The notes beneath the pieces are model-generated. The model saw only the letters and a list, made by a program, of their open reading frames with translations. It made no database searches and had not been told where the DNA came from. Shown here one piece after another: positions 1 through 9,240 of a DNA stretch of 64,000 nt. Origin of the DNA: CBDDFQ01 sp965227035. GTDB lineage: Bacteria; Pseudomonadota; Gammaproteobacteria; Burkholderiales; Burkholderiaceae_C. Both the position numbers and the translations under genes were made by a program. The stretch spans positions 1,612,001 to 1,676,000 of the forward strand of contig OZ245724.1 in NCBI GenBank assembly GCA_965227035.1, written 5' to 3'. Numbering within the stretch: the stretch's first letter is position 1; every line of letters starts with the position of its first letter.

Positions 1-583
1 CGGACTTCCATGCGCCTAGCTGGGCCACGATGTAGTCGCGCGGAACGCCGAGCAAACCCGGGATCGCGGGAGCTACACCGGTCATCGCGGCGCCGTGACA
101 CGAGATGCACGCCGGAATTTTTCTGGCGGCGTCGCCATTCATGGCCAGTGCGCGACCTTTCTCAAGCAAATCGGCCGGAGCGCTCAAGGTCTGAGGCGGC
201 GGATACGGCACATCGAGATTGGCGAAGTACTCGGCGATATCGTGAAGGTATCGGTCGTCCATGTGTGCCAGCAGATAGGTCATCTGCGGATATTCGCGTC
301 GACCGTCCCGGAAGTTCACGAGCTGGTTGTACAGATAACCGGCCGGTTTGCCTGCGATTCGCGGAAAGTACCCTTGATTGGTCGCCCTGCCCTCTGCACC
401 ATGGCAAGTCATGCACGCAGCCATGCGCGGCGCCATCTCGTTTGCTCCGAATGCCTGCGATCGGTTGGTCTGCGCCTGTCGCGGAGCCGGCGATGGCGAT
501 TGCGCATTCGCATGGCTTGTTGCCATCAATTGAACGCAAAGCGCGACACACGCGACGAGCGTCGCAAAAATATTTCGTCTCAT
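1..583 (-). CDS. diheme cytochrome c (c4/c553-like), C-terminus cut by window edge
   Basis: Periplasmic electron-transfer protein. The reading frame from the ATG at 583 leftward has no stop before the window edge, so about 194 residues are visible and the C-terminus is missing. Residues 1-27 form a signal peptide ending near ANA. Two heme-binding CxxCH motifs are visible, CMTCH at about residue 57 and CISCH at about residue 159. Each lies in a class I cytochrome c domain, the arrangement of cytochrome c4. The first domain has a candidate methionine ligand in a PQMTY segment. The start lies 4 bp after the stop of yejF, so it may be the last gene of the yejABEF transcript, although the functions are not obviously linked. 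The partner oxidase or reductase cannot be told from here. Confidence 0.88.
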   Translation of the reverse strand, partial: MRRNIFATLVACVALCVQLMATSHANAQSPSPAPRQAQTNRSQAFGANEMAPRMAACMTCHGAEGRATNQGYFPRIAGKPAGYLYNQLVNFRDGRREYPQMTYLLAHMDDRYLHDIAEYFANLDVPYPPPQTLSAPADLLEKGRALAMNGDAARKIPACISCHGAAMTGVAPAIPGLLGVPRDYIVAQLGAWKS

Positions 584-587
584 CGTT

Positions 588-2201
588 TTAAACAGCAGCT
601 GCTACCAGAGCCTGCGTGTATGAATTTTTCGGCGAGTCCAGGACTTCGGTCGTTGCGCCGGACTCTAGCACCACGCCATCCTTCAGCACCATCACGCAAT
701 GCGCCATTGCACGCACTACATCGACGTCGTGGGTGATCAACAGATAACTGAGGCCGCGCTCCTTCTGCAATCGTTGCAGCAGACTCAAAACCTGCTTCTG
801 GATGGTCACGTCGAGCGCGCTGGTCGGCTCGTCGAGCACCAGCACTTGCGGCTCGAGAATCAGCGCTCGGGCAATCGCGATACGTTGGCGCTGGCCGCCT
901 GAAAACTCGTGCGGGAATCGCTGCAGCAAGGCAGGGTATTGCGCTTCGTCGAGTCCGACTTCTTTCAACGCTTCGATCACCCGTTTTTGACGCCCCGCCG
1001 CATCGACTTTCGGCATATGCAAACGAACGCCCTCGCCCACGATTTCTTCTATCGTCATGCGTGGAGACAGGGACGAGTACGGGTCCTGGAACACCACTTG
1101 CACATCACGCCGAATGCTCCGGCTTTCGTCGGTCGATTTGCCCCAGGTGCGATTCTCGAAATCGAGCATGCCAGACGATTTCTGCAGCCCAAGAACTGCG
1201 AGCGCGAGAGTCGATTTGCCGGAACCGGATTCCCCCACGATGCCCAGCGTCTGCCCGCGCTGAATCTGGAAAGATGCGTCCTGCAAAGCGATGAATTCGC
1301 CCTTGCCGAACCATCCCGCTACGCCTGGTTTGGGCACCGGATAGGCCACTCTCAAATGCTCGCTTTTCAAAACCACGGCATCTGCACTCGATGCGTCGGC
1401 GACCAGATCTCGCGTGGGCTTGCTGTCGATCAGCTTCTTCGTATACGCATGCTGCGGATTCGCAAACACATCGCCCACGACACCCTGCTCCACCAGATTA
1501 CCGTTCTCCATGACCACCACGCGATCGGCGAACTTGCGCACCAGATTCAAATCGTGCGTGATCAAGAGCACCGCCATGCCGGTCTTCTTTTGAAGATCGC
1601 CCAGCAGCTCGAGAATCTGCGCGCGCAATGTCACGTCGAGCGCAGTGGTGGGCTCGTCGGCGAGCAACAGTCGCGGTTTGCAGGCCAGCGCCATGGAAAT
1701 CATCGCGCGCTGACGTTGGCCGCCGGAGAGCTGATGCGGATACGAATTCGCGCGTCGCTCCGGTTCGGGAATGCCGGTGTCGCCCAGCAGCTTCACCGCC
1801 GTTTGCCAAGCCTCGTGGCGAGTCATCCCTTCTTTGAGCGACAGCGTCTCGGCAATCTGATCGCCGATCGTCAACAGCGGGTTGAGCGCGGTCATCGGCT
1901 CCTGAAAAATCATCGCAATTTCTTTGCCGCGAATGCCGCGCAATTGCCGTTCCGACAACGCGAGCAGATCGACATTGCCGTTCGCCGATTCGAACATCGC
2001 CTGCCCTTGAAGCTTCGCATCGCCGACCAGCCGAAGCAAGCTCAGCGCGGTAATCGTCTTGCCGGATCCGGACTCGCCGACCAGCGCGAGTTTCTCGCCG
2101 GGAGCGATCGAGAACGATGCGCCGCGCACCACTTCCTTGCCGCCGAAAGCAACGCGCAGATCGCGTACATCGAGCAGCTTGCTGTTCGAGTCGGCGCTCA
2201 T
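588..2201 (-). CDS. yejF: Peptide/microcin C ABC importer, duplicated ATP-binding subunit YejF
   Basis: ATPase that powers the YejABEF oligopeptide importer at the inner membrane. The 537 residues carry two full ABC domains in tandem. The first has Walker A GESGSGKT near residue 38, signature LSGGQRQR and Walker B LLLADEPT. The second has GESGSGKS near residue 324, FSGGQRQR and VLVLDEPT. The length matches E. coli YejF (about 530 residues), and the order yejA-yejB-yejE-yejF is the classic one. Its ATG overlaps the yejE stop by 4 bp, so translation is probably coupled. OppD-OppF fusions look similar, but the neighbours favour Yej. Confidence 0.93.
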   Translation of the reverse strand: MSADSNSKLLDVRDLRVAFGGKEVVRGASFSIAPGEKLALVGESGSGKTITALSLLRLVGDAKLQGQAMFESANGNVDLLALSERQLRGIRGKEIAMIFQEPMTALNPLLTIGDQIAETLSLKEGMTRHEAWQTAVKLLGDTGIPEPERRANSYPHQLSGGQRQRAMISMALACKPRLLLADEPTTALDVTLRAQILELLGDLQKKTGMAVLLITHDLNLVRKFADRVVVMENGNLVEQGVVGDVFANPQHAYTKKLIDSKPTRDLVADASSADAVVLKSEHLRVAYPVPKPGVAGWFGKGEFIALQDASFQIQRGQTLGIVGESGSGKSTLALAVLGLQKSSGMLDFENRTWGKSTDESRSIRRDVQVVFQDPYSSLSPRMTIEEIVGEGVRLHMPKVDAAGRQKRVIEALKEVGLDEAQYPALLQRFPHEFSGGQRQRIAIARALILEPQVLVLDEPTSALDVTIQKQVLSLLQRLQKERGLSYLLITHDVDVVRAMAHCVMVLKDGVVLESGATTEVLDSPKNSYTQALVAAAV

Positions 2202-3316
2202 ATTGCCGCTCCTTCGCTGGTAGCGGGTGCGGGCGGCGGTGGCGTGTCTTTCGCTGGCTCCGCAGCGAGCGTCCTGCGCGGGTCGAGCGCGTCGCGCAGT
2301 GCGTCACCCATGAACGTCAGCAGCAGTAGCGTGACAACCAGGATCGCGAAGGTCGACAGCGAAATCCACCAGGCATCGAGATTGTTTTTGCCCTGCGACA
2401 GGAGTTCACCGAGGCTAGGGGTTCCGGGAGGCACACCGAGTCCCAGGAAGTCGAGACTGGTCAGCGCCAGAATCGCGGCGCTCATGCGGAACGGCAAGAA
2501 GGTGACGACCGGCGTCATGCTGTTCGGCAGAACATGACGCCAGATGATTTGCCAGTTCGACAGACCCATCGCCCGTGCCGCGCGCACGTAGTCGAGTTGT
2601 CGGTTGCGAAGGAATTCGGCGCGCACGTAATCGGACAAACCCATCCAGCCGAAGGCGCTCAAAAGAATCAGCAGCAGTGCCACGCTGGGCTGAAAGATCG
2701 CGGAAAAGATGATGAGCAAATACAGCTCGGGCATCGATCCCCAAATTTCGATCAGGCGCTGAAACACCAGGTCGATCTTGCCGGCGAAGAACCCCTGAAT
2801 CGCGCCGGTGATGATGCCGAGCACCACGCCGATAACCGTGAGCGCCAATCCAAAAAGCACCGACACGCGAAACCCGTAAATCAGCTGGGCCAGCAGATCG
2901 CGTCCGCGTTCGTCGGTACCGAAATAGTTGTCTTTGGACGGCGGTGCCGGGTTCGGCGCGCTTGCGAAGTAGTTGAGGGTCTTGAAGCCGTACGGGTTGG
3001 GTGCGAATAGCGCGAAGTTGCTGCCCTCGGCCATCTTCTGGCGAATGAAAGGATCGAGGTAATCGGTGGGCGTCGGAAAGTCGCCGCCGAACGTGGTTTC
3101 AGGAAGCTCCTGCACCACCGGAAAATAGAAGTGCCCCTGGTAACGAACCAGAAGAGGTCTGTCGTTGCTGATGAGTTCTGCGCACAAGCACAGAACCACC
3201 ATCACCACGAAAATCACGCCGCTCCAGTAACCCAGCTTGTTGCGCTTGAATCGGAGCCACGCGCGCCTTCCTGGAGACACCGCGACGGCAGTTTTGGAAG
3301 CTGCGTTCGTGCTCAT
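2198..3316 (-). CDS. yejE: Peptide ABC importer permease YejE
   Basis: Inner-membrane permease of the YejABEF importer, 372 residues. There is an N-terminal membrane segment near residues 27-48, a long periplasmic loop, then the five-helix BPD_transp_1 core. The coupling loop has the usual EAA-type sequence around residues 243-262 (VRAARAMGLSNWQIIWRHVL), which contacts the ATPase. The loop contains the FGTDERGRDLLAQ segment typical of OppC/YejE permeases. The stop overlaps the yejF start, and the start overlaps the yejB stop by 4 bp. Confidence 0.92.
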   Translation of the reverse strand: MSTNAASKTAVAVSPGRRAWLRFKRNKLGYWSGVIFVVMVVLCLCAELISNDRPLLVRYQGHFYFPVVQELPETTFGGDFPTPTDYLDPFIRQKMAEGSNFALFAPNPYGFKTLNYFASAPNPAPPSKDNYFGTDERGRDLLAQLIYGFRVSVLFGLALTVIGVVLGIITGAIQGFFAGKIDLVFQRLIEIWGSMPELYLLIIFSAIFQPSVALLLILLSAFGWMGLSDYVRAEFLRNRQLDYVRAARAMGLSNWQIIWRHVLPNSMTPVVTFLPFRMSAAILALTSLDFLGLGVPPGTPSLGELLSQGKNNLDAWWISLSTFAILVVTLLLLTFMGDALRDALDPRRTLAAEPAKDTPPPPAPATSEGAAI

Positions 3317-4362
3317 GCGTCGAACTTCACTCGCGGATCGACCCAGACATAGCAGAGGTCGGAGATGAGCTTTGTCACGAGACCGATTAGCGTGAACAGG
3401 TACAAAGTGCCGAGCACCACGGGGTAGTCGCGCCGTATGACCGATTCATAACTGAGCAGGCCCATGCCATCGAGAGAAAACAAGGTTTCGATTAGCAGCG
3501 CACCGGTGAAAAATGCGCCGATGAATGCGGCAGGAAAGCCGGTAATGATCGGGATCAGGGCATTGCGGAACACGTGCTTCCAGAGGACACGTTTCTCGTC
3601 GAGGCCCTTGGCTCGCGCGGTCAGCACATATTGCTTGCGGATTTCTTCGAGCAGCGAGTTTTTCGTCAGCATCGAGATGACCGCGAAGCTGCCCAGAACC
3701 ATTGCCGTGATCGGCAATGTGATGTGCCAGAGGTAGTCGACGATTTTGCCGCCCCAGCTCAATTGATCGAAGTTCGAAGACACCAGCCCGCGAAGCGGAA
3801 ACCACTGCAGGAAACTGCCACCGCCGAAGAACACGAGCAGCGCAACGCCCAAAACGAATCCGGGAATCGCGTAGCCGACGAGGACGAGCAAGGTCGTGAT
3901 CAGATCGAATCGCGAGCCGTGTCGAACTGCCTTCGCGACACCGAGAGGCACGGCGATCAGGTAGCTCAAAAAGAAGGTCCACAGACCCAGCGTAATGGAC
4001 ACCGGCAGCTTCTCGCGAACCAGTTGCCAGACGTCTTTGTGCTGGTAAAAGCTGGTGCCCAGATCGAAGCGCGCGTAGGAACCCAGCATCTTCAAAAATC
4101 GTTCCGGCGCAGGCTTGTCGAAGCCGTAGAGCGCCTTGATTTCGTCGAGTCGTTTGGCGTCGATGCCTTGAGCACCCCGATAAGCAAGTCCCGATCCTCC
4201 GCCCTCGCCGCCTCCCGCCACTCCAGCGCGTCCTCTGGCTTCGGACAGGTATTGCTCGACCGGACCGCCGGGAACGAACTGGGTCACGGCGAAGGTGATC
4301 AGGAGCACGCCGACCAGCGTCGGAATCATGAGCAGGATGCGCTTGACGATATAGGCCCACAT
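3313..4362 (-). CDS. yejB: Peptide ABC importer permease YejB
   Basis: Second permease of the YejABEF importer. I place the start at 4362 (MWAYIVKRILLMIPTL), which gives 349 residues, close to E. coli YejB. A frame open further upstream only adds basic, non-membrane sequence overlapping yejA. The N-terminal helix and the OppB-type segment with VTQFVPGGPVEQ are clear, as is the EAA loop with TARAKGLDEKRVLWKHVFRN. A glycine-rich stretch near residues 50-60 is a low-complexity insertion in the periplasmic loop. The start is 1 bp from the yejA stop. Confidence 0.92.
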   Translation of the reverse strand: MWAYIVKRILLMIPTLVGVLLITFAVTQFVPGGPVEQYLSEARGRAGVAGGGEGGGSGLAYRGAQGIDAKRLDEIKALYGFDKPAPERFLKMLGSYARFDLGTSFYQHKDVWQLVREKLPVSITLGLWTFFLSYLIAVPLGVAKAVRHGSRFDLITTLLVLVGYAIPGFVLGVALLVFFGGGSFLQWFPLRGLVSSNFDQLSWGGKIVDYLWHITLPITAMVLGSFAVISMLTKNSLLEEIRKQYVLTARAKGLDEKRVLWKHVFRNALIPIITGFPAAFIGAFFTGALLIETLFSLDGMGLLSYESVIRRDYPVVLGTLYLFTLIGLVTKLISDLCYVWVDPRVKFDA

Positions 4363-4363
4363 G

Positions 4364-6262
4364 CTAGTTCGCTCCCTGCAACACGGCGACAGGTGCCGTC
4401 GGGTTCTTCGACCACCAGGTAGACATCGCCCATGTCTCTGCCTCGAAATACCCCGGCACCGTTGGCGGCAACTCGAATTTGTGCGCGTTGTACGCAACCC
4501 GGTAACTGTTCGAGTACCACTGCGGCACCGAGTACCAACCGTGGATCAGCAAACGATCGAGCGCCTTGCCGGCAGCCAATGCATCGGGCTTCGATGTGGC
4601 GGTCACCAGCTTGTCGATCAGATCGTCGACTGCCGGGTTGGCAATCCCCCAGAGATTGTTGCTGTCATCGGTCTTGGCGGCCTCCGAGCCGAACATGTCG
4701 CGCAGCTCATTGCCTGGGTTGTTCGTGCCCGGCACCCGGATGGTCGTCACCTCGAATTCGAACTTGCGAAGTCGCTCCTGATAGATCGCGAAATCCTGCT
4801 GGCGAAACTCGAATCGAATGCCGAGCTTTTCCAAGTTGCGCACCCACGGCGTGAGGGTTCGCATGCCGCCTTCTTTGCTGTCCAGAAACTCCATCACGAA
4901 CGGCTCGCCTTTTGCGTTTCGCAGCGCGCCATCGCGATAGGTCCAGCCGGCTTGCGCGAGCAAGTCACGGGCTTCCAGCAGATTGCTGCGGATGCTATGC
5001 GGAGGCGCGGTAGACGGTGGATACGGCACTTCACCGAACACTGCGCCGGGCACGACAGATTCGCCGTACTTTTTGTTGAGTGGCTCGAGCAAGGCGAGCT
5101 CGTCGACGCCAGGTTTGCCGAGTGCCTCGAATTCGCCGCCACCAAAGTAGCCCTTCACCCGCTTGTAGATGCCGTAGAACAACTGCGCGTTCATCCACTC
5201 GAAATCGAACGCCAGATTGAGAGCTTTGCGAACTCGAACATCTGCATATTTCGGGTTGCGGACATTCAGCACATGCGCCTGAAAGCCGTAGGGGATCTTG
5301 GTGGTGAACTCACGCTTCACCAGTTCGCCCGATTTGAATCGCTTGCCCTGATACTGCCGCGCCCAATCGCGCGAAATGAATTCCTGGTTGAAGTCGAATT
5401 CACCGGCCTTGAAAGCCTCGAGCTTTGCGGTGTTGTCCTTGTAGATCTTGATCGTGATCGCGCTGAAATTGAACATGCCCTTGCGCACGTTCAAATCGTT
5501 CGCCCAGTAATTCTTGTCGCGAACGTACGTGAGGTCGCGCCCGAACTGCACCGGGCCGATGCGATACGGCCCGCTGGCAATCGGTTCTTCACGAGTGATC
5601 GCATCGAACTGCTTTGCCTTGCCGTCCGCACCCGCACCCCATTTGCGCGAGAACACCGGCAATCCGCCGACGACGATCGGCAACTCACGATTGAAGCGCT
5701 TGAAGTCATAGCGAATCGTCCGGTCGTCGACGACGCTCACGCCCTTCACGTCGGCCAGCGCCGCGCGGTAGCCCGGCTGGGCAAACTTGCTAACCAACAT
5801 GTCATACGAATACTTCGCATCGGCAGCGAGCACCGGATCGCCGTTGTTGAACTTCGCCTTCGGGTTGATGTGGAACGTCACAGACAGATGGTCGGGCGCG
5901 AGCGACACGCCGTCCGCCAGCAATCCATAGGCGCTACCTGCCTCATCCGACGAGCCGATGAGCAGGCTTTCGAACATAAGTGTGCTCAGATAAGCCGGCG
6001 CCGTACCCTTGAGCGAGAACGGGTTGTATTTGTCGAAATTGGAAATTCGGGAGTTCGACACCAGCGTCATTTCGCCGCCTTTCGGGGCGTTCACGTTCAC
6101 GTAGTCGAAGTGGTCGAAGCCGGCGGGATATTTGACCTCCCCCCAAAGCGAATACGCGTGGGAGAAGCCTGTCAGGGGCGTAGATGTCGAGCTTGCCGCC
6201 GGTGACTGGGCCCACGCCAGTGGCGCACAGCAAACCGAGATCAAAAGCAGCAAAAATCGCAT
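4364..6262 (-). CDS. yejA: Peptide ABC importer periplasmic binding protein YejA
   Basis: Extracellular solute-binding protein family 5 that delivers peptides to YejBE. The start is set at 6262 because it opens a good signal peptide (MRFLLLLISVCCAPLAWA, cleaved before QS). Upstream in-frame sequence does not look like a leader. That gives 632 residues against about 600 in E. coli. The family-5 body shows the FSHAYSLWGEVKYP beginning and the NAPKGG segment typical of YejA. It is the first gene of the operon and diverges from fabI across about 50 bp, which must hold both promoters. Confidence 0.92.
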   Translation of the reverse strand: MRFLLLLISVCCAPLAWAQSPAASSTSTPLTGFSHAYSLWGEVKYPAGFDHFDYVNVNAPKGGEMTLVSNSRISNFDKYNPFSLKGTAPAYLSTLMFESLLIGSSDEAGSAYGLLADGVSLAPDHLSVTFHINPKAKFNNGDPVLAADAKYSYDMLVSKFAQPGYRAALADVKGVSVVDDRTIRYDFKRFNRELPIVVGGLPVFSRKWGAGADGKAKQFDAITREEPIASGPYRIGPVQFGRDLTYVRDKNYWANDLNVRKGMFNFSAITIKIYKDNTAKLEAFKAGEFDFNQEFISRDWARQYQGKRFKSGELVKREFTTKIPYGFQAHVLNVRNPKYADVRVRKALNLAFDFEWMNAQLFYGIYKRVKGYFGGGEFEALGKPGVDELALLEPLNKKYGESVVPGAVFGEVPYPPSTAPPHSIRSNLLEARDLLAQAGWTYRDGALRNAKGEPFVMEFLDSKEGGMRTLTPWVRNLEKLGIRFEFRQQDFAIYQERLRKFEFEVTTIRVPGTNNPGNELRDMFGSEAAKTDDSNNLWGIANPAVDDLIDKLVTATSKPDALAAGKALDRLLIHGWYSVPQWYSNSYRVAYNAHKFELPPTVPGYFEAETWAMSTWWSKNPTAPVAVLQGAN

Positions 6263-6314
6263 GCGACAATTCTGCACTATCGAACAGGCGCCGAGGCGCA
6301 ACAGGAGAACGAGA

Positions 6315-7115
6315 ATGGGTTTTTTGACCGGCAAGAAGTTGCTCATCACGGGCGTGCTGTCCAATCGCTCAATTGCATACGGCATCGCGCGTGCCTGCCA
6401 TGAACAAGGAGCCGAGCTGGCATTCAGCTACGTAGGCGAACGTTTCAAAGATCGCATCACCGAATTCGCTGCCGACTTCAACTCCAAACTCATCTTCGAT
6501 TGCGACGTTGGCGATGACGCGCAGATCACCAAGCTCTTTGTCGACCTTGCCGACCACTGGCCCACATTCGACGGCTTCGTTCACAGCATCGGCTACGCCC
6601 CGCGCGAAGCCATCGCAGGCGATTTCCTCGATGGCCTGAGCCGCGAAGGCTTCAAGATCGCGCACGACATCAGCGCATACAGCTTCCCGGCCATGGCCAA
6701 GGCGGCGCTGCCCTACCTGAACCCCAAGTCGGCCTTGCTCACGCTCACCTACCTTGGCGCGATCCGCACTGTGCCCAACTACAACACCATGGGTCTGGCG
6801 AAGGCTTCGCTCGAAGCTTCGGTTCGCTATCTGGCCGAATCCCTCGGCCCCAAGGGCATGCGCGTGAACGGCATCAGCGCCGGCCCAATCAAGACATTGG
6901 CTGCGAGCGGCATCAAAGGCTTCGGCAAAATTTTGAGCGTGGTTGCCGAGTCATCGCCAATTCGCCGCAACGTGACCATCGAAGACGTAGGCAACGTGGC
7001 TGCGTTTTTGCTGAGCGATCTGGCCAGCGGTGTGTCGGCTGAAATTACCTACGTCGACGGCGGCTTCAGCCAGGTGGTCGGCGGCATTGCCGAGCCGGTC
7101 GAAGCGAAGGCTTAA
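6315..7115 (+). CDS. fabI: Enoyl-[acyl-carrier-protein] reductase (NADH) FabI
   Basis: Reduces trans-2-enoyl-ACP in the last step of each fatty acid elongation cycle. The start at 6315 has an AGGAG ribosome site at 6303-6307 and gives 266 residues, the normal FabI length. The Rossmann start MGFLTGKKLLITGVLSNRS is diagnostic. The catalytic Tyr-x6-Lys is seen as YNTMGLAK after the TYLGAIRTVPN segment. The C-terminal ITYVDGGFS strand is also family-typical. The next gene follows after 15 bp and may be co-transcribed, without an evident functional link. Confidence 0.96.
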   Translation: MGFLTGKKLLITGVLSNRSIAYGIARACHEQGAELAFSYVGERFKDRITEFAADFNSKLIFDCDVGDDAQITKLFVDLADHWPTFDGFVHSIGYAPREAIAGDFLDGLSREGFKIAHDISAYSFPAMAKAALPYLNPKSALLTLTYLGAIRTVPNYNTMGLAKASLEASVRYLAESLGPKGMRVNGISAGPIKTLAASGIKGFGKILSVVAESSPIRRNVTIEDVGNVAAFLLSDLASGVSAEITYVDGGFSQVVGGIAEPVEAKA

Positions 7116-7130
7116 GACTCCTCGTTCGCG

Positions 7131-8117
7131 ATGCGCCCTATTGCCGCAAAGCTTTTGCGCTGGGGCGTGGCGCTTCTGATCTGCGCAACGCCGGCCGTCT
7201 ACGCTCAGCACCCCCCGACGCAAGAGGCCCCGCAGGAGTTCGCGCAACAACGCTTTGCGCAGTCCGATTACGCGGCGATCGAATCCAGCTACGAGTCGCT
7301 CAAGCGCCAAGCCACTCGTTCCGATCGCGGACTTCCTCTTTCCGACACAGCAATCGATTTCGATCTGCTCATCGAATGCGGCGATCAGGTGACTGGCGCG
7401 GATGCGGCGTGCTGGACGCAGTTCGAGAGACGCATATCGGGCTGGAGCCAGCAATTTCCTGCGTCTGCGCTACCCAGACTAGCCCTCGCAAGGGCGCAAG
7501 TGCGCAAGGCCATGTGGGCGCAGGAAACGAAAGAGCGGTCTCAGGAAGCGGACAAGTTTTTCGTCGAAGCGCAAAAAATCTACGACTCGATTCCAGCGGA
7601 CAGGCGCGATCCGATCTACTTCACGCAGCGAATCGAGAGCGCTATCGAGCAGGGTTGGAAGGCTGATCGGTTCGATGAATTGATCGCGGAGGCAACGGCG
7701 AAATATCCCATCAACGCCAACATCTACAGACGCGCCGCAAACTTCTACCTGCCCTCTCGAGGCGGGCAACCGAGCGGACTCGATGCATTGGTTAGGACAG
7801 CAGCCAAGTCAGGCGACCCAACGCTCTACGCGCAGATTTACGACGAGGTCACGATGGGCGACTACGGAATGCGGGAAGACGCTTTCGGCAAGACATCGCT
7901 CGACTGGAACAAGTTGCGCGCGGGTCTGCAGCAGATTTATTTCAAGCAGCCGAGCCAATGGAATCTGAACAGGTTCGCGCAGGACGCGTGTCTGGCGGGG
8001 GATGTGGCAACGCTGAAATCGCTGATTGCGGAGATCGGAGCGACTACAAAAGAATTACCCGGGCGAGGCTGGAGTCGAGGTGATTTGGACAGATGTCGCG
8101 AACTCGCCGCGAAATGA
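7131..8117 (+). CDS. Exported protein of unknown function, paralog 1 of 3 (DUF4034-like)
   Basis: 328 residues with an N-terminal signal peptide ending VYAQ at about residue 26. After it comes an alpha-helical body with a pattern shared with the next two genes: an early segment ending in WSQQFPASALPRLALARAQV, a centre with RDPIYFTQRIESAIEQGW, then YRRAANFYLPSRGG and a C-terminal D-x-x-RC. The layout recalls the DUF4034 family of helical-repeat proteins, but I cannot confirm this without a profile search. It follows fabI by 15 bp and is the first of three tandem paralogs. Function unknown, probably periplasmic. Confidence 0.75.
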   Translation: MRPIAAKLLRWGVALLICATPAVYAQHPPTQEAPQEFAQQRFAQSDYAAIESSYESLKRQATRSDRGLPLSDTAIDFDLLIECGDQVTGADAACWTQFERRISGWSQQFPASALPRLALARAQVRKAMWAQETKERSQEADKFFVEAQKIYDSIPADRRDPIYFTQRIESAIEQGWKADRFDELIAEATAKYPINANIYRRAANFYLPSRGGQPSGLDALVRTAAKSGDPTLYAQIYDEVTMGDYGMREDAFGKTSLDWNKLRAGLQQIYFKQPSQWNLNRFAQDACLAGDVATLKSLIAEIGATTKELPGRGWSRGDLDRCRELAAK

Positions 8118-8214
8118 TCGTGCGGATCGCTTGAATCAAACATATTTGATTGATCGGTTGGTAGCATCGATATTGCCAGTTGAGGGACTGGAGAAGTAAC
8201 CGAGGAGAAATTCG

Positions 8215-9231
8215 ATGCTTAAGAAGTTTTGGGTGGTCGCTTGCATGACTGTCTTGCCCCTATTGACTTGCGCGGAGGAACTCAAAGAACGACGAATGTT
8301 GATGGCGGAGGTTTCCGAAGCATTCGCTCGCGAAGATTTCGCCGAAATCCAGAAGATGCAGGCGAGTTTCGACAAGACTCAAGCAAGATTTCCGAGTGGG
8401 GTTTTCAAAAGCGCTCGAATTTTCTACGCACTCGATGGCGTCGTCTGGCAACCCCTAATACCGGGGGACGGCGCGACGAGCGTTAGCCGCAATACGGAGG
8501 CTCATTGGATTGCGATGCAGGCCAAAGCAATGCGCTGGCAGAACGCCTTTCCTAAATCAACGCTCGCAACCTACGTGATTGCGAAGGCTCACCTGAATCA
8601 CGCATCGTTTCTTCGAGGCAGCCGCCCGGAGAGCGAAGTTACTAAGGACCAATGGCTTGCAGTTGGCAGCGCAATCGAGAAGGCGGTGAAAGCCTACTCG
8701 CGCGAATCTCTCCTCCATGACGAAGGCTGGTACGTCGGGATGATGGACACCCTGCAATACACCGGCGTGGACATCCAGAAATTTGCCCAGTTCGTCGACG
8801 AAGCAAGCGACAAGTTTCCCTATTACTACGAGATCTATTTCTACGGCGCAAAAAAGCTCGATCCCCGGGCTGGCGGTGGTGCAGAAGCTTTCGAGTGGCT
8901 AGCAAATCTCGCCGCGAACAAAACCAGGCAAAAGGAAGGCGAAGCTCTGTATGCGCGACTGTACTGGAGCATCGGACAGTCCTATCTGAGAGACGATTTT
9001 TTCTCTCAAACCAAAGCTGATTGGCCGCGCATGAAGAAGGGGTTCGATGACGTCATCAAGCGATACCCTGATCCCTGGAACGTCAGCAATTACGCATGGT
9101 TTGCGTGCAAAGCAAAAGATGCCGCAAAGACAAAACAGCTGCTAGCCAGATTAGGAGATAACGTGGATCGAAGCATTTGGGACTCTGCGCCCGCATTCAA
9201 TCGATGTGTTTCCCTGGCTCGCGAGGGCTAG
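8215..9231 (+). CDS. Exported protein of unknown function, paralog 2 of 3
   Basis: 338 residues. The start at 8215 has a GAGGAG site at 8202-8207. The signal peptide runs to about residue 20 (CAEE). The body repeats the layout of its neighbours: WQNAFPKSTLATYVIAKAHL, then HDEGWYVGMMDTLQYTGVD, YYYEIYFYGAKKLDPRAGGG and a C-terminal FNRCVSLA. The spacing of Trp, Pro and Gly in these blocks marks a common ancestor, while overall identity to paralogs 1 and 3 is modest, suggesting an old duplication. Probably helical repeats in the periplasm, no catalytic motif seen. Confidence 0.72.
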   Translation: MLKKFWVVACMTVLPLLTCAEELKERRMLMAEVSEAFAREDFAEIQKMQASFDKTQARFPSGVFKSARIFYALDGVVWQPLIPGDGATSVSRNTEAHWIAMQAKAMRWQNAFPKSTLATYVIAKAHLNHASFLRGSRPESEVTKDQWLAVGSAIEKAVKAYSRESLLHDEGWYVGMMDTLQYTGVDIQKFAQFVDEASDKFPYYYEIYFYGAKKLDPRAGGGAEAFEWLANLAANKTRQKEGEALYARLYWSIGQSYLRDDFFSQTKADWPRMKKGFDDVIKRYPDPWNVSNYAWFACKAKDAAKTKQLLARLGDNVDRSIWDSAPAFNRCVSLAREG

Positions 9232-9240
9232 CAGCGAACT

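Noticed and set aside
909..2537. Long plus-strand open frame (542 codons) opposite yejF/yejE
   Set aside because: It is the antisense shadow of two well-recognised genes; no domain and no start signals. The same applies to plus-strand frames at 4361-6205 and 11257-13272.
3313..4497. Longer start for yejB at 4497
   Set aside because: The extra 45 residues are basic and overlap yejA; family homology begins at the ATG at 4362.
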